This document shows, in pieces, positions 42,128-49,549 of a stretch of DNA of 64,000 nucleotides. The number at the start of each line of letters is the position of its first letter. The first letter of the stretch is position 1. Both the position numbers and the translations under genes were made by a program. The notes below the pieces were generated by a model. That model did no database searches. It was not told the DNA's origin and saw only the letters and a list, made by a program, of their open reading frames with translations. Origin of the DNA: Henriciella sp. (lineage in GTDB: Bacteria > Pseudomonadota > Alphaproteobacteria > Caulobacterales > Hyphomonadaceae); NCBI RefSeq assembly GCF_029937755.1, contig NZ_JAPYPG010000004.1:1-64000 (forward strand). The letters run 5' to 3'.

Positions 42128-44029
42128 ATGAGGGTAGCACGCATAAAAATAGAGAACTTTCGCGGGATCAGTTCAGCGGACATCCTGCTGTCCGCTCATT
42201 CGGTTCTCATCGGAGATAACAATACCGGAAAGACGACAGTGCTGGAGGCTCTGGATCTTGCACTTGGCCCAGATCGGCTCAATCGATTTCCTCCAATCGA
42301 TGAACACGATTTCTTTTGCGGCCAGTACACAGCTGCGCCTGTGTCAGCGTCCAACGATGGGGCGGTAACGACAGCAACGGAAGGCGAGTCTGCAGAGGCG
42401 GAGCCAGCGGTCGAAGAGGCCGAGCGAGCCGATGAGGCGCGGGGTAATGCGCCGCAGATCACAATTGAGGCGACCGTTATTGAACTTTCCGATGAGCAGC
42501 GGCGGCGATTCAAGGACCATCTCGAATTCTGGGACACAGAAACCTGCACGCTTTACGACACACCTTCACCGGAAGGTGTTGATGCCGATCAAATTGTTGA
42601 AGCTCTAAGAGTATCGTTCGTCGGCAAATACGTCGAAGAAGAAGACGATTTTGAAGGACGAACCTATTTCAGTCGCAGCCTGGAAGAGAGTGACCGGCCA
42701 GACTTGTTTACAAAGCGGGACAAGCAGCTTTGTGGATTCTTGTATCTAAGAAATATCCGAACAGGCTCGCGAGCGCTGACGCTTGAGCGTGGCAGTCTTC
42801 TGGATGTGATCCTTCGCCTTAAAGAGATCCGTCCGAGAATGTGGGAAGACACGATAGAGGCCTTGAGCAGCCACGCTGTCGCATCTGACCCTTCAATAGG
42901 GCTGAGCGATGTTCTTTCGAGCGTAGATGAAGCACTCAAGAAATATGTTCCTAGAGAATGGGGAGCGGCTCCTCGGCTTAAGGTGTCAAATCTCACTCGA
43001 GAACATCTCAGAAAAGTCATCACAGCATTCGTTTCAACCGGGAGCGGTGAGCATGCGGCACCATTCTACAGGCAAGGGGCCGGTACGATTAACATGCTCG
43101 TCCTCGCCCTGTTGTCGTTGATCGCTGAGGGTAAAAATGAAGTGGTCTTTGCGATGGAGGAGCCTGAGACGGCAATTCCTCCCTATGCTCAGAAACGGAT
43201 AGTCCATGAAATCCGTAAGCTATCATCGCAAGCGATTTTTACGTCCCATTCGCCTTATGTCCTGGAAGAGTTCGAACTGGACGAGACGGTGGTACTGAAT
43301 CGGTCCGAAGACTGCACGCTGACGCATTCGTCGCCTGTCTTGCCCACAAATCTAAAGCTGAAGAGATACCGTCAGGACTTCCGAACGCGCTTTTGCGAGG
43401 GACTGCTCGCACGACGGATACTAGTGGCGGAAGGCAGCACTGAAACAGACGCGTTTCCAGTCGTTTGTAGGCGACTGTCGGAGCTTGACCCAGCGCGCTA
43501 CTCTTCACTGGAAGCGCTTGGCGTGGCAGTCGTGAATGCAGGTGGTGAAGACAACATTCCCGGCTTGGCGAAAATGTACGCGGCTTTGGACAAGCGTGTT
43601 TTCGCTTTGTGTGATCATCAAGATTCGACGAAGGAGGCATTAATCGAGTCCGAAGTCGAAAAACTCTTCATGCACCCGGAGCACAGCTTCGAAGCATTAG
43701 TCATTCAAGGTACAACTACCGAGGCGCTTGAGAGGTTTGCCGACATGATCGACTGGCCGCCACACCTCGCGGCAAAGCATCCGGACCCCAAAGACGATCC
43801 ACAAAAGGCGGTAGGAGAATATTTTGCTTGGTCCAAAGGAAACTGGGGAGCCGCTGAATTTCTGGCACAATGCGATGAAGCTGAAGTTCCCGAGTGGCTT
43901 CGCAGCACTGCTCTAAGCCTTCTAGAGCTGTGTGCGCCTACTCCGGAAGAACCAGAAGGGGATGCGGGAGATGATAAGTTAGAAAGCTCGGAGGCTAAGA
44001 CTGCAGAAGGTGGCGATGAAACTGTCTAA
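42128..44029 (+). CDS. OLD-family nuclease, GajA-like
   Basis: This 633-aa protein starts with an ABC-type ATPase (Walker A GDNNTGKTT at 29-37, a signature region SLIAEGKNEVV, and FAMEEPETAIPP near 344). An OLD/TOPRIM nuclease domain follows at about 430-520 (LVAEGSTETDAF, then VFALCDHQDST). An acidic alanine-rich insertion lies near residues 75-115. Class 2 OLD nucleases with a UvrD partner form the Gabija system, in which GajA nicks DNA when nucleotide levels fall. It overlaps the UvrD-like gene by 14 bp. Confidence 0.83.
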   Translation: MRVARIKIENFRGISSADILLSAHSVLIGDNNTGKTTVLEALDLALGPDRLNRFPPIDEHDFFCGQYTAAPVSASNDGAVTTATEGESAEAEPAVEEAERADEARGNAPQITIEATVIELSDEQRRRFKDHLEFWDTETCTLYDTPSPEGVDADQIVEALRVSFVGKYVEEEDDFEGRTYFSRSLEESDRPDLFTKRDKQLCGFLYLRNIRTGSRALTLERGSLLDVILRLKEIRPRMWEDTIEALSSHAVASDPSIGLSDVLSSVDEALKKYVPREWGAAPRLKVSNLTREHLRKVITAFVSTGSGEHAAPFYRQGAGTINMLVLALLSLIAEGKNEVVFAMEEPETAIPPYAQKRIVHEIRKLSSQAIFTSHSPYVLEEFELDETVVLNRSEDCTLTHSSPVLPTNLKLKRYRQDFRTRFCEGLLARRILVAEGSTETDAFPVVCRRLSELDPARYSSLEALGVAVVNAGGEDNIPGLAKMYAALDKRVFALCDHQDSTKEALIESEVEKLFMHPEHSFEALVIQGTTTEALERFADMIDWPPHLAAKHPDPKDDPQKAVGEYFAWSKGNWGAAEFLAQCDEAEVPEWLRSTALSLLELCAPTPEEPEGDAGDDKLESSEAKTAEGGDETV

Positions 44030-45791
44030 AGAACAGCAGGCAGTGATGGGGGCTCCCGGACATGTGCTTGTTAAGGGCGGTCCGGGATCTGGAAAAACAA
44101 CGATTTCAATTCTGAGGGCTGCTCGTGTCGCTGCCGAAAAATTGCAATCAGAACAGAGAGTTCTCTTCCTGAGCTTCGCACGGGCCACAGTTTCGAGAGT
44201 GATTGAGGCTATCGATGAGGAAGCCGCCATAGCATCCGAACAAAAGAAGCGCATAGAAGTGGAAACTTATCACTCCTTTTTTTGGTCGATCATCAAAGCT
44301 CACGGGTATCTCATCGGACTACCCCGCAAGCTCAATCTTCTGACGCCTTCGAATGAGGCGATTGCATTAGCTGGAGTGAGAAGTGATTTCCCATCTAGAG
44401 GACTGTCTCCGGCACAGAAGACCGCGAAAGCAGCTGCCGAAAGTGCCAAGCGGCGACAGTTGGCCTTCGATAAAGGGCTAATATGTTTCGATCTCTTTGC
44501 CTCTTTAGTTCACGATCTCTTGTCTCGAAGTGAGCGTCTTACGGCGCTCGTATGCTCCCGTTATCCGTACATAATTCTAGATGAGTTTCAGGATACAAAT
44601 CTCTCTCAGTGGGAAGTAGTTCAGGATCTCGGCGCGAAAGCGACGATCTTGGCCCTGGCGGATCCGGAGCAACGAATTTTTGAATGGTTGGGGGCCGATC
44701 CCGCGCGGCTTCAGCAATTCGATGACAGGTTCAGTCCTCTGAACGTCGATCTGGGGAAGGCAAACCACAGAAGCGTTGACACGGAACTTACGCAGTTCGG
44801 CGATCATGTCCTGACAGGTAAGTTTAATGAGAATTACAAAGGTTTGGATCTAGAATTATACCCTAGCAACAAAAATCAGGCCCTTGGCAAACTTGTTTCC
44901 GTCACGCTCCGGTCGATTGACCGGCTGAAGAAGTCGAAGCCCGATGGATGGTCAATCGCAGTGCTTGTGCCGACCAAAGCGATGACACGCTTAGTCTCCG
45001 ACAGTTTTCGAAGTCCGCCGACAACCATGCCCGCCATAAATCACCGGGCGGTTGTTGAGATTGAGGGTGCAATTCTGGCGGCCGAAATCATAGCGTTTTG
45101 TCTTGAACAGGCGCCTACGGGGCTGTTGGCCTTGGGAAGTAAGATAGAGGCATTCTATCGTGGGAAAGGAGGAGACAGTCCAACTAAAAGAGATTTGGGC
45201 ACCGCGTCCAAGTTCGAGAAGCACCGATTGGCATTCGAACAGCTGGGCAATGACCTGTCCCGTTTGGATAAGAGGAATTCATTCCATGCTCTGAGTAAAA
45301 TTTACGCCAGCATTTTGCAAGTTTCGTTGCAAGGTGACCCGTATGCGGATTGGATCTCGGTGCGTGACCTGCTGGAAGGGTCGGGCGTATCAGCACTCGA
45401 AGAAATTGCGGCAGAAGCAAAAAACCTTCGTTTATTGGAAAGGGGTGGAGAACTACGGCAGGCACTTGCCCAAGATTGGCGAGAAAATGGCTCCTATCTG
45501 AATGCCCTGTCAGCGGTCGAGAATTCGTTTGTCCAAGATCACTTCGCCATGACGTCGAAGCCGGAAGCAGGCGTTGTAATTATGAATATGCACAAGGCGA
45601 AGGGAAAGCAGTTCGATGAGGTGATCCTCTTTGACGGTTGGGAAAGACACCGAAATCGGATTGTGCGCCAGAATAAGAGGGAAAACCTTAGTTCGCAGGT
45701 TCGGCAAAATTTTAGAGTGAGCGTCACCAGGGCCAAATCACGCACGACAATCTTGACGCCGCAGAGAGACAAGTGCGTGGTCATCAACTAG
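44016..45791 (+). CDS. UvrD-like helicase, GajB-like
   Basis: From ATG 44016 (GTG 44010 is also open) the 591-aa protein has Walker A GGPGSGKTT at 21-29, the Q-motif-like LSKEQQAVM, LDEFQDTNLSQW near 190, MNMHKAKGKQFDEVILFDGW (motif V) and RVSVTRAKSRTTI (motif VI). All core superfamily 1 motifs are intact. Paired with an OLD nuclease it fits GajB of Gabija. AAGG precedes the ATG. Its end overlaps the convergent integrase gene by 8 bp. Confidence 0.84.
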   Translation: MKLSKEQQAVMGAPGHVLVKGGPGSGKTTISILRAARVAAEKLQSEQRVLFLSFARATVSRVIEAIDEEAAIASEQKKRIEVETYHSFFWSIIKAHGYLIGLPRKLNLLTPSNEAIALAGVRSDFPSRGLSPAQKTAKAAAESAKRRQLAFDKGLICFDLFASLVHDLLSRSERLTALVCSRYPYIILDEFQDTNLSQWEVVQDLGAKATILALADPEQRIFEWLGADPARLQQFDDRFSPLNVDLGKANHRSVDTELTQFGDHVLTGKFNENYKGLDLELYPSNKNQALGKLVSVTLRSIDRLKKSKPDGWSIAVLVPTKAMTRLVSDSFRSPPTTMPAINHRAVVEIEGAILAAEIIAFCLEQAPTGLLALGSKIEAFYRGKGGDSPTKRDLGTASKFEKHRLAFEQLGNDLSRLDKRNSFHALSKIYASILQVSLQGDPYADWISVRDLLEGSGVSALEEIAAEAKNLRLLERGGELRQALAQDWRENGSYLNALSAVENSFVQDHFAMTSKPEAGVVIMNMHKAKGKQFDEVILFDGWERHRNRIVRQNKRENLSSQVRQNFRVSVTRAKSRTTILTPQRDKCVVIN

Positions 45792-46935
45792 TGACGCCAC
45801 TCCTCAGGAAAGCAGCCCATTCATTCAGAAGAGCGCGCCTTTTGGCGAGCCGGTCAGATCGCTGATACGCTCGTTCGACAGAAGAGCCCACAACGTGGCC
45901 CAGGACGCCTTCTTTGGTCTCCCAATCCGCGTCAGTCTCATTCTCGGCCCAGGTCCTGAAAGTCGCGCGAAAGCCATGTGGTCGAGCAATCATCTCCTCA
46001 CGCTTCATGAATGCAGCCATTGCGGCGTCTGACAGCGCGCGGTCGCGCGCGGAAGGGAAAAGAAGTTTCTTTGATCCGAGAGCTTTGGCCTGCTCGACAA
46101 TGTGCAAGGCTTCGTCGGTTAGCGGGATGCGGTGTTCGCGTCCCGTCTTCGTTCGTTCTGGCGTGAGCACCCAAACGTCATCTTCGATTTCTTCAAATGT
46201 GGCGAAGCGGACTTCGCTCGTTCTGGCGACAGTCACAATGAGGAAGCGCAAAGCTAGCGCGGCCACAAACGTGCGCTCGCAGAGATCCTGATAAAAGGCT
46301 GGCGCATCTTTGTATGGAAGAGAAGGAATGTGCTGGACTTCGTGCCGGCGCTTTCCGAGTAGCGCACGCATTTTCATCGTCGCTTGCAGATCGACATCGA
46401 GCCCGAGCGCAGCGCCATGCTTCAAAGTGAGATTGACCCGGTTCATGGCCTTACGAGCAGCATCGGGCTTTGTATGCCAGATCGGCTCAAAAACCGTCTT
46501 TAATACGTGCTGATCGACATCCTCGATCGGCATGGAGCCGATCTTCGGGATGACATGCACATTTAGTGGTGACATCCAGCGGCCCGCCTTGCCGTCTCCC
46601 TTCAGCTCAGCCTGACGAGCTTTGAAGCAATCATCGATCGCTTCTTTCACTGTAAGCTTCTTCGGTTTGTATCGTTCTTTGGCTCGCGCTTCGATCGGGT
46701 CGAGTCCGTCGCGAACATCACGGCGCGCGTCGGCGGCGCGAGTTCTCGCTTCGGCAATCGAAACGTCTGGCCAGCGACCGAGCCCCATTTCGCGCCGTTT
46801 CCCGGCGATCGTGAGCCTGACGATCCACTTGCCGCGCGACTGATCAGATTTGCATAGCCATAAACCCTCGCCATCGGCATATTTGCCGGACCCGAGGTTC
46901 TTTGCCTCCATGAAAGTGAGCGCATGCCGCTTCAT
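45784..46935 (-). CDS. int: P4-like tyrosine integrase
   Basis: The protein opens with the DUF4102-type arm-binding domain (NLGSGKYADGEGLWL, IAGKRREMGLGRWP) and carries the tyrosine recombinase catalytic set: R in TSEVRFATF, HGFRATFRTW (H-x-x-R) and a Y in VERAYQRSD. The ATG at 46933-46935 is preceded by AAGGTGG with good spacing, so I prefer it to a longer frame beginning at 47010. It is the integrase of the tRNA-Leu element, located at the end opposite the tRNA and reading inwards. Confidence 0.93.
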   Translation of the reverse strand: MKRHALTFMEAKNLGSGKYADGEGLWLCKSDQSRGKWIVRLTIAGKRREMGLGRWPDVSIAEARTRAADARRDVRDGLDPIEARAKERYKPKKLTVKEAIDDCFKARQAELKGDGKAGRWMSPLNVHVIPKIGSMPIEDVDQHVLKTVFEPIWHTKPDAARKAMNRVNLTLKHGAALGLDVDLQATMKMRALLGKRRHEVQHIPSLPYKDAPAFYQDLCERTFVAALALRFLIVTVARTSEVRFATFEEIEDDVWVLTPERTKTGREHRIPLTDEALHIVEQAKALGSKKLLFPSARDRALSDAAMAAFMKREEMIARPHGFRATFRTWAENETDADWETKEGVLGHVVGSSVERAYQRSDRLAKRRALLNEWAAFLRSGVTS

Positions 46936-47077
46936 ACAGACCACCTTATAGCCCACCTTTCGGTACGTGCAACTATGTTCAGTGGTGGTATTTCTGGTGG
47001 TACCGAGCATCGGGAAAGCTCAATGAAGACAGACTATTAGGTTGACTCATGAGCAGTTATGTTCAGCGCACGGGATG

Positions 47078-47094
47078 CCTCTCCTGGGCACCAG
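47078..47094 (+). other. attR (copy of tRNA-Leu 3' end)
   Basis: CCTCTCCTGGGCACCAG is identical to the tRNA-Leu 3' end at 25086-25102. The upstream tRNA body is absent here, so this is a duplicated attachment core. The stretch 46936-47239 holds no gene apart from this site and integrase promoter space. Confidence 0.85.
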
Positions 47095-47239
47095 CAATCC
47101 TGCAACGCTAAACGCCCGTCGGCCAGCGGTTTCCCTCAAACCTCACGATTGGCAGATTCGCAAACTTGCGATTGTGGATTTCGTGTCCCGAAGATAAGGT
47201 ATTTTATCTAGTCCAAAGCGCGGCTGGGGAGACGGACGC

Positions 47240-48079
47240 TTGGAGTTTATTTGCAAACTCGACACCCCGAGGCTTCTATTGTCATTGACGGCAGCATGGA
47301 TGCTTACCCTGATCCTCGCAGCCTGTCAGTCCGCTCCGTCTACTCTCACCGACACGACGTATCTTCTCGATAGTTCTGAAGCGTCTAAACTCGATGCGCG
47401 CGGCATCGTTTCGACGCGAGTTTACGACCCCAAAGGTCGTATGCGGTCACATCGCGATCTTGAAAGTTTGCTGGATGTAGAAGGCCGCAAACAATGTAGA
47501 GGTCCATCTTACGTGGCAGGGACAAAGTATCGGCGATACGTACGAAGCGATTATCGCGGCGAACCTCTACCTGCGACTTTATTCGTGGATTATCGATGTC
47601 CGGTTCTTTCCGACATCGACATCATCAAGCGCTCCACAGGCCTTCATCGTATCGCCAAACTTGAAAAGGATCGCCGGTTTTTCGACGTACATGTCAAACG
47701 GCTTTCCACAGCTCTAGATGAGGTTGACGAGACCTTTAAGGCCTTTCTGGAGACGGAGTACTATTTTATTTCAAATGAGTTTTCCGACGACGAAGGGCGC
47801 GGATTTTTCGCAAAAAAAATGCGCGGTCGGAACTCCCTCTCAATTGTTCCTGAAAACCGATTTCAAAAACTCGCTGTGTTTATACGGGCCATCTCGTCAG
47901 GCGAGTCTGAGATTGTTTTCCAACATTATGTCTATTGGGAAGCGGGCGCCACGAGCTTCGACGACTCAATTGATGCCGCTGACTACTACGGCTTGTACCC
48001 AGCCGACCGGTACTGGTCTCACCGGCGCGCTAACGAATTGATGTCGCGATTTGAGAAGTACCTCGCTAAGCGCCGTTGA
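47240..48079 (+). CDS. Lipoprotein of unknown function (279 aa)
   Basis: A TTG start at 47240 gives a signal peptide with a canonical lipobox (LILAAC, then QSAP). An ATG further along (MLTLILAACQ) would be too short. The mature part is charged and mixed in structure with no named domain, ending in a tyrosine-rich AADYYGLYPADRYW stretch. It should be anchored in the envelope. It is convergent with the PLA2-like gene and is the first chromosomal gene to the right of the element. Confidence 0.6.
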   Translation: MEFICKLDTPRLLLSLTAAWMLTLILAACQSAPSTLTDTTYLLDSSEASKLDARGIVSTRVYDPKGRMRSHRDLESLLDVEGRKQCRGPSYVAGTKYRRYVRSDYRGEPLPATLFVDYRCPVLSDIDIIKRSTGLHRIAKLEKDRRFFDVHVKRLSTALDEVDETFKAFLETEYYFISNEFSDDEGRGFFAKKMRGRNSLSIVPENRFQKLAVFIRAISSGESEIVFQHYVYWEAGATSFDDSIDAADYYGLYPADRYWSHRRANELMSRFEKYLAKRR

Positions 48080-48114
48080 TAGCCAAAATGTCCGCAGACC
48101 TTCGAATAGCGATT

Positions 48115-48882
48115 TCAGTTTAAGCCAAGAAACTGTTCGATACTCAGCGCTCTGTGTAGCTCATTTATGCGCTCTTCGGTTACGCATCCTTTGTTGGACT
48201 GGCGTAAAATTTCGGTGGCTCCTCCGCACTCGTCGATAGCGTAAGCCGCTGCGAGAACTTGGCTCAGGTCAGCTAAAAGTGCCTCACGTCTCGACGGCTT
48301 CAACCGGCAAGACCCATCTTCAGGATACCTGGAGATACTTGTAGTAACGCACATCGTGGCCACCGTAATGGGAGTCAAAATCGCCGAAGCCGAATTCCGA
48401 AGCCATACATCTGCGCTTAACTCCCTATTTTGCTTAAGAAAATTGAGACTATACGTTACCTCTGCATACTGAGCATAACAGGCCATCGGTGCGTGGGGAT
48501 CCTCTGGCCAATTTGAGTCAACAGGATCGAAGTGAGGGTCCAGAAAGTCGTAAGGGTCATCTATCGCTGGCAGGAACGTATCGCAGGCGTACGCATCGGC
48601 GCCAAATTTCGCATAACAAAGATCGTGAAATTTACAGACCAGGTCGATATCGTCCTTGGCAGAAATTGCCTGTATTCGGTCAAAGTTGTTCGCGTCAAAT
48701 TCGGCGAATGGTCTGCCTTCGCCGCAAAAGTTTCCATAGGCGTACAACTTGCCGGGCTCTGCGTTCACAGATGGAGACATACAAATGTTGGTCTGGTTCC
48801 CCTCTTTATCTTTATGAACGCAACTCGTTGTTAGAGTGAGCGAAAGCAGTAATAGCCCTGCAAATAGCCCCCTATTATCCAT
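48115..48882 (-). CDS. Envelope protein with phospholipase A2-type motif
   Basis: From ATG 48880-48882 the protein has an export signal (GLFAGLLLLSLTLTTSC) with a possible lipid-anchored cysteine. At about residues 75-90 it carries DLVCKFHDLCYAKFG, the C-x-x-H-D-x-C-Y catalytic motif of phospholipase A2 enzymes, with more cysteines following. A calcium-loop glycine region may be YGNFCGEGRPF just before. Enzymes of this type cleave the sn-2 ester of phospholipids. Here activity is inferred from the motif alone. Its ATG overlaps the stop of the preceding membrane-protein gene by 8 bp. Confidence 0.68.
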   Translation of the reverse strand: MDNRGLFAGLLLLSLTLTTSCVHKDKEGNQTNICMSPSVNAEPGKLYAYGNFCGEGRPFAEFDANNFDRIQAISAKDDIDLVCKFHDLCYAKFGADAYACDTFLPAIDDPYDFLDPHFDPVDSNWPEDPHAPMACYAQYAEVTYSLNFLKQNRELSADVWLRNSASAILTPITVATMCVTTSISRYPEDGSCRLKPSRREALLADLSQVLAAAYAIDECGGATEILRQSNKGCVTEERINELHRALSIEQFLGLN

Positions 48883-49279
48883 GGTGCGTGGCACGTACAC
48901 GCGCCCCCCAAATCAAGCCAACCACACCCAAAATTGCGGCTGCAGCATAAATGAGCGGTAGCAGCGAGGAGATCCAGCCGGCGCTAAAAACCGCCGATAA
49001 ACTCTCGCGCCCAAGCTGATCGATCTCAGCCGTTTTGGTGAGAGCTAGAAGATCGGCAACGTACTGATAATTGTCCTGCTGAGCTCGAAAGTTGATAAAG
49101 CAAAAAGAAAGATAAGCGCAGATTAAGGGCCACAAAATGAGATGTGGCACCTTTTGCTTGGGTGCAATAATTACGAGTCCGATTAGTGCCAGATGAACCG
49201 TCACGAAGAAGTTCCAAGTCTCTGCAATAAGCATGCGGTTTTCGGTCAGAATTTCGTGCAGCCGCAAAAGATCCATCAT
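48875..49279 (-). CDS. Small membrane protein (134 aa), partner of the PLA2-like gene
   Basis: The ATG at 49277-49279 follows an AAAGGGGGG ribosome site, so I prefer it to the longer open frame upstream. Three membrane segments are visible: FVTVHLALIGLVII, LILWPLICAYLSFCFI and SLLPLIYAAAAILGVVGLI. The coding end overlaps the lipoprotein start by 8 bp, which suggests that the two are made together. An immunity or helper role for the PLA2-like protein is possible but unproven. Confidence 0.62.
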   Translation of the reverse strand: MMDLLRLHEILTENRMLIAETWNFFVTVHLALIGLVIIAPKQKVPHLILWPLICAYLSFCFINFRAQQDNYQYVADLLALTKTAEIDQLGRESLSAVFSAGWISSLLPLIYAAAAILGVVGLIWGARVRATHHG

Positions 49280-49549
49280 GCTACCCCCCTTTTTTTCAAC
49301 CCAGAAAGTATAAGAGCTGCGAGAGCGGGAATTGTCCAGAAAAAGGTCGGCTCCGTTCTTGTTCAATCCCGCAATTGCGATTGCATAATCGCTGAATATG
49401 GGAAGTGCAGTAGCCCGAGCTGCATTACCTTTGCTGTTGTCTTTACCACACAATCATCTTCCGCTTTTGAGCGAGAACAAGAACAGCTGAGGACGTCGTT
49501 GCGCCAAGTCCAGGCCTGTCAGATCATTTCCGCCCCTTCGCAGGGCAGT

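Larger units (their letters stand above)
25086..47094. mobile_element. 22-kb integrative element in tRNA-Leu carrying three defence systems
   Basis: The element lies between two copies of a 17-bp tRNA-Leu 3' sequence (25086-25102 and 47078-47094). Its integrase gene begins 143 bp inside the right end. Cargo, in order, is an AlpA-like regulator, a type I RM system, a mobilisation-like core with two VirD4-type ATPases, a serine recombinase, a CBASS-like pair and a Gabija-like pair. No relaxase, T4SS channel or capsid gene is recognised, so transfer probably relies on a helper. Several cargo genes (hsdS/hsdM and the CD-NTase pair) look visibly more AT-rich than the flanks. Confidence 0.85.

Noticed and set aside
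11173..49400. GATTGCATAATC appears at about 11174, 24085 and 49377
   Set aside because: A 12-13-mer three times in 64 kb is only slightly above chance, the sites have no common position (two lie within coding regions), and no longer shared flank exists.
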